64,000 nucleotides of DNA from Stromatinia cepivora. Taxonomy: Eukaryota > Ascomycota > Leotiomycetes > Helotiales > Sclerotiniaceae. The DNA is taken from positions 62,001 through 126,000 of the forward strand of contig RCTD01000036.1 of assembly GCA_014898415.1 (NCBI GenBank). Reading direction: 5' to 3'. The notes beneath the pieces were generated by a model. That model was not told where the DNA came from, did not search any database, and saw nothing but the letters and a program-made list of their open reading frames with translations. A program made the position numbers and the translations under genes. Below are positions 49,295 through 59,836 of this stretch, piece after piece (the stretch's first letter is position 1; each line of letters starts with the position of its first letter).

Positions 49295-50189
49295 TAACAA
49301 TAACAATAACCCTACAGATAACCTTAATCTTACTATACCAAATCATTTGACAAATGAGACTTTATGCCCGCGGCTTTTCGGAAAAAAAATAAAATAAAAA
49401 ATAAAATATTATTGAAATATGTAATAGCTCAATAATACACATACACATGCATAACCCATAACCCGAAAATCCACACGAGTAGAACTATTCAAACTATCCG
49501 ATTGGTTATACAAAAGGGTATTCGAATTATATTCTTTCCCTCGTAGCTCGTAACTCGTAACTCTGATACTCGTATGTATTAGAATCATTTAACTTACTAT
49601 TCTCTTATTCTCTCCCTCTCTTTTATTCTTTTCCCTCTCTTCGGATTCAGAGACTGCCTTTGATACAGATATTAATTCAGACAATGAGGGAATGAGGAAT
49701 ATAATCATAAGATCATACATATTGGAGTTCTTGTTTTTGGGACTAACTTCATGATTTTAAATATAGCTGTTTTATCGCCAAGTTATTCAGCGGAGTAATC
49801 TAGGACCTGTGTGTGCTGTGTTGTGCTGTATTCTATTATCTTAAAAAATTTGCTTTCCTCGAAAAAAATATACTGATGCTCAGGATGAATTTGCGAGATG
49901 AGTAGACTGGGACTGGGCTGGTATTTTAGACTTCGTGATATTAAGTGTTTGGTTGATGACTTTAAATTTGAGATTTCTATGTGTAATTCTAAGTATTTTA
50001 CTGTAAATATCTAAGATTACATACATATGTGGTAAATTTGTATTCTCTATCATCCCTTCTATAAAATTCAAGATCATTTCTATCTATCCATCAGGCATGA
50101 GCACCTGTACTCTACCCAGGATATTTAACCTCTATAAAATGATTACCCTACCTTATAGAATTTTTATAGGATAATTACCCAACAATAAT
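49295..50189. other. Intergenic region, no gene seen
   Basis: Normal to AT-rich sequence with short frames only. It ends at the duplicated ATAAT before the solo gypsy LTR. Confidence 0.5.
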
Positions 50190-50448
50190 TGTGACGTACA
50201 AGAGCCGTAGTAGAGCTGAATAAACAGGGTCAATTATGTTCCTTAGAATCTACAACTGAAGAATTATGGCTCGTAAGAAGCAACTAGATATATATATACA
50301 AATACCCATTCGTGAGCTGTGGGGCTGTGCGTATGTGTTATTAGGGTCACCATTTTATATACGTTACGATTCATACGATTTAGTATGGTGCACAGACGAT
50401 CAGCTCACCAATTGATAAGGGAGATGAGAGGTATCACGATTCGTGACA
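50190..50448 (-). mobile_element. Solo LTR of the gypsy family (259 bp)
   Basis: The reverse complement starts TGTCACGAATCGTGATACC and ends GTACGTCACA, matching the LTRs at 20,971 and 34,910 but about 25 bp shorter. The duplication ATAAT is at 50185-50189 and 50449-50453. CpG and CpA sites are kept (CGTGAGCTG, CGGCTCTTGTACGTCACA), so it largely escaped RIP. Confidence 0.9.
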
Positions 50449-50453
50449 ATAAT

Positions 50454-50633
50454 ATTAAATAATATAATATAATATAATATAATATAATATAATATAATAT
50501 AATATAATATAATATAATATAATATAATATAATATAATATAATATAATATAATATAATATAATATATAATATAATATAATATAATATAATATAATATAAT
50601 ATAATATAATATAATATAATATAATATAATATA
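50454..50633. repeat. (AATAT)n microsatellite, interrupted by a DNA transposon
   Basis: A pentanucleotide array of about 35 units with one length variant near 50,565. It continues for about 30 bp on the far side of the transposon (52485-52516). Confidence 0.9.
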
Positions 50634-52484
50634 ACGTGGTTTATCACCGGGTCGCCAATATCACCGGGTCGCCATTTTTTATACTATTCAACCACTTTAA
50701 ATCTATATTATTCAACAACAATTGAATCAATTAATTAAAACTATTAAGAATCTAACAATTTAGGATTTATTATATTGTTTTGATAAGTTTTTGTATTATA
50801 TTCTGTCTTTCTGTATTTACTATAGTATTGATTAAAAGATATTTCCCTATTAGAATTCTTTTCTTTTTGATGTTCGTTGTGTTGAATCTGAATATCAATT
50901 TCTTATTGAAATAATATATCAAAAGTTTTTTATCTAATAAGTATTCCTCTTTAATGTAATTGAGTTTTTTTTGTGTGTCGATGTTTGTTTAATGTTTTAT
51001 TTGTTATCCGAAGTGTATGATTCTTTATATTTAAAAGTATATTTTTATAAATTAATTTTTTTGTATTTTTAGTTAAAGTTAGTATAGTTTCGAATATAAA
51101 TGTAGGGGAGTTTAATTAATAACAAATTATTTGAGATTTAATTAATATTGATTGAGAAAAAGCTTTTATTGGATTACAAAGGATTTGAGAGATTCATTAA
51201 TCTAAATCGAAAGAGGGGGGGGTAGGTGTATGAATTCGAATATCTAATTTCGAGAGTACAGTTTCAGGATTAAATGGGATTAAATTTGTTTTTCGAAATC
51301 TTGCTTTCATATTCTAAGAAGTGATTGATTTTTTGTATGTAGTTTTAAAAGCTATAAAGAATTCAATCTTCGAAATATACTTGATATATGCTTTAATAAA
51401 TTTATTAATTTGATTATTATATAAACGTTTCAGATTATCAAAACAGTTAATATTAAGTGGCTAAATTAAATGATTTGAATGTAATGGTAAATGTAAATAT
51501 ATAATATCGTTCTCTTTGTAATATACTTGAAAAGCTATTGATTTATGGTTTTCATATTTATTTAGTATTAATATTCGATATTTGCTTTTTCTTCGATTCT
51601 TAATGTATTTATTAAAATGTTTCAATTATTCTAAATCTATTTTATTGTTTATTTATTTATTAGATATAGGTTTAATAGTCTATTTCACAGAAAGATTTGT
51701 TTCGGTATATCAATTGAAAAGATAAATTTGTTTTTGAACTATTAGAAATGAAGGAATAGTTTCATCCTTTCTATTTCTGTATATTATTATTATAATCTAT
51801 TTTCGATTGCTTGATTATATTGATTTACTTCTGCTGTATTTTTCGGCATTAGTAATAACTATTGCTATATATATAATCCCCATTATAAAACCTGTTTCAT
51901 TGAAATTGTAGAAATCGCTGTTTAAAATATTGTATTTCGTTTATATATTCATAATCAATCGAAATCATTTTTCAATAAGTTTAAGATCTTTGTAAAAAGG
52001 TTTTTGAAAGTTATAAATACAATTAAAATATATTTTTAATTCGATTCGATACTTTACGAATCGATATATTTAGAACTTTTCAATACATTTTGCACCCCTC
52101 GATTTAAGAATATAATTCACTATATCTTCTACATTCTTCAATTTAGATGGAAATCCTTTTGAATCCATATCGAATATATATTGAACAATCATTTTTTCTT
52201 CTAATTCTGTAATCTTATAATTATTCGTTCGAATCTTTATTTGATTGCTTCGATTATTGATTCTATCGTATAGTATAGATCGAGGCATTATATAGAGTTT
52301 TGCAGTTTTAATAATTGATAGATTTTTAGATTTACGAATAGTTTCAATAACTAAAATGATTCGGGTTTCTTTTGATAATATTTCTATGATAATTCGTTGA
52401 AATATCGTGTATTGAAATTGAGATGATTGAATAGTATAAAAAGTGGCGACCCGGTGATATTGGCGACCCGATGATAAACCACGT
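50634..52484 (-). mobile_element. Fot1/pogo-type DNA transposon, Flipper-like, 1,851 bp, RIP-degraded
   Basis: Terminal inverted repeats of about 58 bp at 50634-50691 and 52427-52484, both starting ACGTGGTTTATCA and differing at only two positions within that span. The TA target duplication is at 50632-50633 and 52485-52486. Each terminal repeat contains a 16-17 bp direct duplication (TATCACCGGGTCGCCA twice). The transposase is on the minus strand starting near the right end; a helix-turn-helix fragment is still open at 52070-52288. Size and repeat length are close to what I recall for the Botrytis element Flipper; identity needs an alignment. Confidence 0.88.
52070..52288 (-). pseudogene. 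Fot1/pogo transposase N-terminal (HTH/CENP-B-like) fragment
   Basis: 72 open codons from MPRSILYDRINNRSNQ through TELEEKMIVQYIFDMDSKGF and a KSRGAKCIEKF end. This is the DNA-binding part of pogo-type transposases. Stops close the frame on both sides, so no protein is expected. Confidence 0.8.
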
Positions 52485-52516
52485 TAATATAATATAATAT
52501 AATATAATATAATATA

Positions 52517-52790
52517 ATTAAGATTCCGAATTATATAACTATTCAATCATATAAATTCATATATTAAATATTTTACAATACTTTAATACTCAGAGTATTT
52601 CTTTAAATAGTTATTCTACCTTGTAAAACTCGAACAAAATAACTTTTCGACCGGGTTTAACCCGGGGTACCCCAGGTATACCCTACCTTTTGCCCAACCC
52701 TGCTATTCACACATCTATTCATCCAAATCATCCAACCCAACTCCCCCCCCGCCCCCCCCCCCCCTCTCCATCACCTCCCCAACCCAAGAT
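52517..52790. other. Intergenic region with two poly-C runs
   Basis: AT-rich to about 52,630, then normal. A G/C palindromic stretch lies at about 52,652-52,672 (CCGGGTTTAACCCGG, then GGGGTACCCC). Runs of C8 and C13 separated by a single G at about 52,743-52,764 lie within 50 bp of the asparaginase stop, so they are in its 3' UTR, as G runs on the transcript strand. Confidence 0.55.
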
Positions 52791-55491
52791 CTAAATCCTC
52801 TCCTCAACCCACAAATGACCCCCCGCCTCCTCTAAAACCCGAACGTGTTCATCGGCCCCCGCTTTCCGCGCCAAAAACAACGGTGTATTTCCCGCTTTAT
52901 TGCGTGCGTGTACACTTGCACCTCTATTTAACAACTATTTGTTTGGAAATTTGTTAGTGAGGGTTTTTCAAAGTCAAATTTGAAGTTGAAGGTTTGTTGA
53001 GAGATAAGCTGATGAGGTGATGAGATGAGATGAGCTCCTTAAAGATACGGGAGGAAGCTCTCGAGGGAAGGTTAGCGTGTCTAATTTTCCGGACTAGCGG
53101 ATTTGGATGTGAAAGATTTTGATTTAAAATCTTTCAATTGATTTGGGAATTCTGAAAGATACGAATCTTCCAAAAGACCCCAATATATGTTATCATTTGA
53201 AAGAATCAAAAGCTTTTCATCATCCGACTGCAATATCCGACTGCAATACAGATTATTGAAAACCTGGAAAAGTCACAGGAGAAAAAGAGAAATATTAAGC
53301 AGAGGCACTACCTACTTCTCTTAAAACATCCACTGAAGGACCCACTGCTCCCAAATGCAATGCGGTATTTCCGACATAATCAGTTGCTTGAAGAAGACCG
53401 GCACGGTCATGGTCAAGAATATTGACAACGGCCTTTGTGTCACCCTTTTCAATTGCGTAGCCTAGCCCGGTAAAAGCATGTTGTTGAGCCGTGATGGAAA
53501 CTTGATCAGTTGGCGGATGAGAAAAAGCCGTACCAGCTTCCTCGGTCATTTCCCCTCGAATGGAACATTGCATTTGCATTGTAATATCATCGTATGATAG
53601 ATCTGGAAGAGCGAGGAGAAAAGAAAGTTTTGTGAGTGCGGCTTCGGTCGTAAGATCGTGACCAAAAACTACACCTGCTCGACCGAGAATGGTGGCTGGT
53701 GCGTAAAGAGGGGATACTGAGCCAGAATGACATTGTGATACGTTAACTATGATGACACCTCTTTCACAAGCTTCTTTCATAATCTTGATCATGCTTCCAT
53801 CATCTCCACTTGGTGCATTACCGGCTCCGAAAGTTTCGAGGATGAGGCCTCTAAGATTTGGAATTCGGAGGACAGCATCGATCATTTCTGGTTTGATACC
53901 AGGGAAGATACGAAGACATGCTACATGGGAAGTATCAAGATTTAATTGTACTCCGAACTTTGCGATCGATCGTGGGCGACGAACGAGATTCCAATTGACT
54001 GCTGCTCCTAAAGCAGTCACTTTTGCTAAAGGTTCACAATTTGGTGAAGCAAAGGCATCGAAGGAAGTTGCCGAAACTTTAGTTGTGCGATTTCCACGAA
54101 ATAAATTATGATGGAAGAAAAGACATACTTCAGGGATCATAAAAGTTCCGGCGATGATTAATGATCCAAGAAGGTTATCCACGGCATCAGATTGAAGAGC
54201 AAATATTGAAGCTTGAGACCCAGTGAGAATAACCGGTTTTCCAAGATGGGACAACATGAAAGATAAAGCTGAGCTCGTGTATGCCAGACTATCTGTACCA
54301 TGAAGAACTACGAAACCATCGAAGAAATGATAATTTCTCTCAATCGTGGTAGCTATTTGTGTCCAACCATTTGAAGATATTGAGGATGAATCTAGTAAGA
54401 CAGGAAATTCGTATAAGGTATAACGAACATGTCGAGAATACGTGCTTGGGGGAGTACGTAAACTGGGTAAATATTCTTTTGTTGTGTTTGTGATCATAAC
54501 TGGCATAGGATCTGAATACAAGTTAGTCATTTATTAATTCGCCGAAAAACATATTGCGTATGCTGTGAATTATGTCCTCGGAAAAAAAAACCAAGGTATA
54601 TTGAAAGCGGAGATAAATGCAATGCAATGAACGACGATGAATTGCATGTGATATATCTTAATATAGCATATTCAATGATGTTTGTTGGGGATGTCACTGA
54701 AGGACTCCCATTGATATATTCCGAGATGAATTTGTGTAGACTCATTAGAGCCATTCAGTGTAACTTGGAGACGCGATTGTTTACACAGAAAAGTCCCTTG
54801 AGATCTTCAAATATGTCACACTCAACGAATACTTCCTAGCGACCTTACACGACCTTGGTCATATCGGCGTATATAAATTTTTGGTGTTCAAATTTGAACA
54901 CATTGGACGTCATTGCAGATTTCCAGCTCTCCACGTTCTGAAATTCATCATTCTATTTGAAAAACAGAAGAGTCTGGAACTATGATATTCCTCCCACAAA
55001 GCATTCCAATGTCTCACTTGACCATGGAAAGTACCTATGAGGTGCACCGATAGTCACTATAGAAGTATCTCTCTTACAGATTCAATGTTTAGATTACACT
55101 TGACAATTGAAAAGTACCCCATGACGTAAAGAAATATTGCTGTAGCAACACTCCCCCCATAGAGCATTTCAATGTCTAGGCTATCCTCGACCATTGAAAG
55201 TACGCATCGGTGGAGGATTTCACTACCCTTACAGAGCTTTTCAATGTCTGAACTATTGTCGACAATTGAAGGTTTCGCAAGGGGATTGTAATAAAAGGTA
55301 AGGCGACAATAGTAGAAAAATGAAACATTCTCACCTGGATTTGATCCATCGTTGAATGATGGTCTAGTAGCCATGCCTTCGTTGAGAAACCCTCTTGCTG
55401 GAATTAAACCTTCCGGAGAAGATTTCATACAGATGGTACCTCCTGTCATAATGATAAGGACACGACCTTCCGGATATGATTGTGTCGCCAT
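52791..55491 (-). CDS. L-asparaginase (type I-like) with C-terminal ankyrin-type region
   Basis: Hydrolyses L-asparagine to aspartate and ammonia. Three exons: 55491-55335, 54511-53312 and 52921-52791; introns of 823 bp (54512-55334) and 390 bp (52922-53311), both GT-AG and phase 1. The product is 495 aa. The catalytic loop TGGTI is at residues 16-20 and the second catalytic block HGTDS at about 124-128, followed by KPVILTGSQ. The joined frame reads GSNPDPMPVMITNT at the first splice and DVLREVGASVHARNKAGNTP at the second. From about residue 410 the sequence is ankyrin-like (AIEKGDTKAVVNIL, VGNTALHLGA, KAGNTPLFLARKAG), as in eukaryotic asparaginases with ankyrin tails. No signal peptide, so probably cytosolic. 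The ATG at 55491 is preferred to non-ATG starts upstream. The 390-bp second intron is also long. Confidence 0.9.
54998..55290. repeat. Four degenerate 70-85 bp tandem repeats inside the asparaginase intron
   Basis: Four units, each built around TTCAATGTCT, about 10 bp, then CGACCATTGAAAGTA or a close variant, starting near 55,003, 55,078, 55,165 and 55,240. The first and last segments of a unit are inverted repeats (TTTCAATG and CATTGAAA), so each unit could fold into a hairpin in DNA or RNA. The whole array lies within intron 1. Confidence 0.75.
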
Positions 55492-56869
55492 GGCGCGTGT
55501 TATGAATGAAGATTCTCGGTAGCGAATTAGGAGAAATGGATCGCCAGGAGGTTTGTACGTTAGGCTTGGCAACGAAGTGTGTTGGACTGGTCCGTAGACT
55601 TAAAATAATGCCCTTGAGAGTACGAAAAGAAGAGGCTCGAAAGTATGGTTGAGTAAATTCTTCTTCTTCTTCTTCTTCTTCTTCTTCAATGTTGATGTTG
55701 ATGTTTATTAACTTGAACAATTACATGTTTTCTCGTGGGTGAAAAAGTTCTGAAAAACTATTCGAGGATAATTTTCCAGTTTGAATGAAAATGAGCTAAA
55801 TTCTGAGGATAGTAAAAATTAATTTGTGCTCACATGAATATTCTTCGGAAATACGGAGTGCCGTAATTGACCAATAAGAATTAAGGGATTTTTTGGGGAT
55901 TTCTATGAAGGGTTTTTTGAATGTCACAAGTTATTACTTACTACCTAGTATGTTCAACGTGATTCACGGATGTAAAAATATCCATCATGAACGGGAAAAT
56001 TAGCTAAGGATATTTTTTGAAGGTATTCCAAGAAATGTGTTCATAGATAGTATCATGTTATTTATCATTTATCAGATCGGAAGCAAGAGCTAGGAATTGA
56101 ATTGAACGGCTTCTATTCATCCGTACCAAGACTTTTTATATTGAGGCGTTTGTCTTAATGTATAAGAATACGGTTGTATGGTTGTATGGTTGTATGGTTG
56201 TACGGTTGTACGTTTGTACGTTTGTACGTTTGTACGGAAGTAGCTTAGCCACACCCATCCCCACCCATCCCATCCCCACACAACCCACTAGAAACTTTTA
56301 TCGAGAAATCAAGATCAAGAGAACATTAATAAGTGACAACTTCAACTTCTACTTCTACTTCTACTCCTACTTCTACTTCTACTTCAACCTCAACTTCAGA
56401 AAATATATTCCATTCCCCCCCCTTCATCGAGTATATCTTCATAAATATATCTTCTTCCCTCCGCCGACAATGTCATCAAATCTCATAGACATTCAGTCGG
56501 ACAATCACTCACTTCTTCTTTCTCCCTTTTTCTCCATCGCTTTTCACTTCTTCCCTTTTACTATCTTACCTTAAAACCTTTCTCTATTTCCATCAAAAAT
56601 CCATTTAACAGCTTTCACATCGAAAATCTTTGGTCCCGAGATTCCTTGACAACCACTCTACGAATCCCGGTGACATTCAATTCTACTCTTTTGCCAAGCA
56701 ATCCAATCATCTTCTACAAGCACAGGAGTGACATTCTCTTCCTGTTTCGCTCATTAATTTTCAATCAAAAAAGTGAACACCACACAGTCCTTACTTCATT
56801 CCCGATAACCCCTTCTTCTTTCCACAACGCGAAATCCTCCCTCATATATCACAGCTTGCGGCTTGGGCT
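55492..56869. promoter_or_regulatory. Divergent intergenic region, asparaginase and Vps75-like gene
   Basis: The 1.38 kb contains both promoters. It holds a (TTC)n tract at 55660-55686, an 8-bp repeat array at 56172-56236, a pyrimidine-rich CTTCTA array at about 56,341-56,395, and CT-rich sequence before the Vps75-like start. No intact gene is visible in it. Confidence 0.55.
56172..56236. repeat. 8-bp tandem array, GGTTGTAT grading into GTTTGTAC
   Basis: About eight units. The unit changes stepwise along the array (GGTTGTAT, GGTTGTAC, then GTTTGTAC), as in a slowly diverging minisatellite. Confidence 0.85.
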
Positions 56870-58195
56870 ATGCGCCAAACCTTCGCATTCACAACCGCAG
56901 CTATGGCAGCAGCTTTAGAAGATACTCCTGTTTCCTATGAGGATTTGGCAGAAATTGAGAGGGAATTTGATGATGTTGAAACGGAAATTAGTATGTGATG
57001 ATTTCTTTTTCTATTCTATGACGTTGGAGGTAGTTATGTTGGAGGGGTTCAATGCGCCACGACTTTTTGGTAATCATATCAGATCAGATCGACCTTTTCG
57101 TACGACATTCCATGGATGTACATGTATACATTCATTTCATGTTTGGTATATTTTGATGATCTGCGAATATCCTATTCATGTTTTTCATGGGGATCAATAT
57201 CATTCAACTAACTCTATACCAGTTCGTCAACAAGTATCCCTTACTCAACCTCTTTACATTCGTCGCAATAAAACTATTTCACAAATTCCAAATTTTTGGG
57301 CTCTTGTACTCGAACAAGCTCCTCCTGATATAGATCAATATATTCAACCATCCGATTCCGCACTTTTACTTTCATCCCTCACTTCCCTTCACGTATCACA
57401 TTTCGAACTAGAAGATTCAACAACTGCCACTGGAGGAGATCCAAGATCTGTATCAATTACATGGATATTCTCTTCCAATGAATATTTCGAAGATGAAAAA
57501 TTGGTCAAGAAGTTTTGGTATAGAAAGAGTCTTGGTGGATGGTGTGGATTGGTTAGTGAACCGGTTAGGATTCATTGGAAAAAGGGAAAGGATTTAACAG
57601 GAGGTTTACTGGATATGGTTTGTGATGCTTGGGATGAGGAACAGAAGAGTAAATTGAGCGGAGGAGATGAAAAGAAAGCAAAGAATATGACACCACAACA
57701 AAAATCTCTCGAAAAGAAAATGGCAAATACAAGTATGGGAGGTTTAAGTTTCTTTGCATGGTTTGGATTTATCGGTCGAAGAATTAGTGAGGAAGAAAGT
57801 AAAGAAGCAAATGCTAGAGAATTAGCAAAGAGAGAAGCCAGGAAGAAAGGAAAGAAAGCCACGGAAGCAGAAGATGATGAGGATGAGGAAGATGATGAAG
57901 AGTTAGGAATGAGTTTAGAAATTTTCCCTGATGGAGATGACCTTGCCATTGCTATAACAGAGGATTTATGGCCTGGTGCTATCAAATATTTTAGTTGGTC
58001 TACCCCTTGACTACCCCTAGGAATTATACCTCCTTTAACAACTGAGTAATTGAAATTATCACTAACATATATCAAATAGCTGCAGCACAAGAACAGGACG
58101 CACTATCAGATGCGGATTTTGAATCAGATGACGATGATGAAGAAGACGAATTAAAGGAAGCAGAGAGACCGATTAAGAAACAAAGATCTTCTTAA
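56870..58195 (+). CDS. NAP/SET-family histone chaperone, Vps75-like
   Basis: Binds histones H3-H4 and acts in the nucleus; Vps75 in yeast activates the Rtt109 acetyltransferase. Exons 56870-56990, 57223-57993 and 58080-58195, with introns 56991-57222 (232 bp) and 57994-58079 (86 bp, unusual donor GTTGGT). Joining gives EFDDVETEIIRQQVSLTQPLY and GAIKYFTAAQEQDALSDADF, both matching the family. The product is 335 aa from the first ATG, or 324 from the in-frame ATG at 56903. A dimerisation helix (about residues 20-60) leads into PNFWALVLEQAPPDIDQY, then the earmuff fold with SITWIFSSNEYFED and FWYRKSLGG, then charged, disordered and acidic regions (EDDEDEEDDEE, DDDDEEDE) and a basic end, KKQRSS. 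Confidence 0.88.
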
Positions 58196-58930
58196 GTTCT
58201 CATAAACCATGTTGGGGTTTTCGTAGAAGGGGTTTGGACGCTCGTGAGGGGTGGGTAGGGTTGGGTATTTTGGTGATCATAAACAAGAATATTAAAAATT
58301 TCTTTTATATCTAGTTTGGGTGGATGGGTGGATGAATGGATGGTTGGATGGATGGTGGAGTTTACATTGGAATCGCATAGGATGGAATAAATTGGACTGG
58401 ATTAATGTATAAGATAGCTAGAATATCAACAATCACGATATTGAATTGGGGAGTTTGGAGTTGGATTTGGATATAGGATAGTTCGTTTAAATGAGGGGAT
58501 GGTGGGCTGGTAGGTGGTTGGGTGATAAACGGGGATGGATCATGGGAATGAGAGATTGGTATTCTACTTCTATATGAAGCACTTATATTTTACTAAGGTA
58601 TACAGATAGGTATACAGGTATACAAGTATATGAGGTATATGATGAAGTTTTTTTTATTTATATATTTATCTATTAATAGATTGATCGATCTACTCTGATT
58701 ATGATTATGATTATGATTATGATTATGATTATGATTATGATTATGATTATGATTATGATTATGATTATGATTATGATTATGATTATGATTATGATTATGA
58801 TTATGATTATGATTATGATTATGATTATGATTATGATTATGATTATGATTATGATTATGATTATGATTATGATTACAGTACTAGTCAACTTATATTACCC
58901 CATAACCTAATTTCAGTTTTTTTATATATT
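58196..58930. other. 3' region of the Vps75-like gene and microsatellites
   Basis: Non-coding. TGGA-type repeats lie at about 58,319-58,362 and the GATTAT array at 58697-58874. AT-rich sequence begins after about 58,910. Confidence 0.55.
58697..58874. repeat. (GATTAT)n hexanucleotide microsatellite, about 30 units
   Basis: Uninterrupted 178-bp array. Its Ile/Met translations are artefacts. It ends about 60 bp before RIP-like sequence. Confidence 0.95.
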
Positions 58931-58959
58931 CAACATCTACTTTTCAATTTAATTATAAA

Positions 58960-59836
58960 ATCAATCATTAATTATTATAATTTAAAATTTGAATATATTG
59001 AAGTTCTATATTTATATTATTCCCTAAAAAAAATTCAAATTTTTATTGCTTTATAATTAATCAATATTTTGTATATCAGCTCCCTACTACGATATAGGCC
59101 TCAATTCTATTAAGTATATTCGCTCTTAATTTATCGAATAATTCTTGATCTAATATATCTCAAATTATTTGTAAACAATTCTCTAATCTTTGTTTAATAT
59201 ATTCCGATTCGTTTTTATTGATTACAACATCAGGAAATATCTTATATAACTTTATTTTTAAAGTCTACCAAATATATTCAATAGAATTGAAATTAGAAGA
59301 ATAAAAAAACCAATCCTTTAATATTAGGATCCCTTTTTTTTGAAATCAATTTTATACTTTATAGATATAATAAATAAAAGCATTATTCTATATAAATTTA
59401 TATTTTAGATCTAATCTTTCAAAAGTAGAGTTTACTTTAACATCAAGAATCTCGAAATATAAATTAATATTATACCTATATTTTTTACTCTCAAAATCTT
59501 TATCTATTATATATAAATTACTTTTTTCAAAATCCTAAAAGCCTTTTCAGATTATAACCTTCATATTCTTATTTATATTATATATTTGAACCATTCTAGA
59601 TTTCTATTTCTGAACAGAAATATAAAAGCATTATTCTCCTTTTTTATTTTACCTTTATTTTATAAAGTATTCATTGTTTTATATAATTAATCCTTATTCC
59701 TTCATTATCAATCCCTTATATATTAAGCACTATATAAACTATTTGAGTGTATATATTTGAATAAGTTCTAATCGCTTTTTATATTTCCAATTGATGATTC
59801 TATAAACCTTCAAAATCTTTTTAATAATAAAAATAC
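58960..59836 (-). pseudogene. Tc1-type (DDE_3) transposase relic, cut by a copia insertion
   Basis: On the minus strand, at about 59,310-59,060, the sequence keeps the Tc1 C-terminal pattern: a WFFYSSNFN stretch where the family has its S-P-D-L-N-P-I-E box, then IEYIW, IKLYKIFPDVV, a helical segment, and NRIEAYIVVGS followed by a stop in place of Trp, then YTKY. The replaced Trp fits TGG to TGA. The 5' side is lost where the copia LTR starts at 59837. The transposon's outer end was not defined. Confidence 0.72.

Noticed and set aside
49119..49350. Val-Ser and Glu-Thr repeat proteins
   Set aside because: Artefacts of the TTTCAG hexamer array; no start context, splice sites or neighbouring exons.
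50405..50647. 80-codon Ile/Leu/Tyr-rich frame
   Set aside because: Translation of the (AATAT)n microsatellite and the adjacent LTR end.
54998..55290. Possible CRISPR-like array in the asparaginase intron
   Set aside because: Units are degenerate and contiguous without unique spacers, and the organism is a fungus.
55492..55572. 27-codon upstream extension of the asparaginase
   Set aside because: It begins at a TTG; the ATG at 55491 places TGGTI at residue 16, as usual in the family.
58673..58910. Poly-Ile and Met-Ile frames
   Set aside because: Translation of the (GATTAT)n microsatellite.
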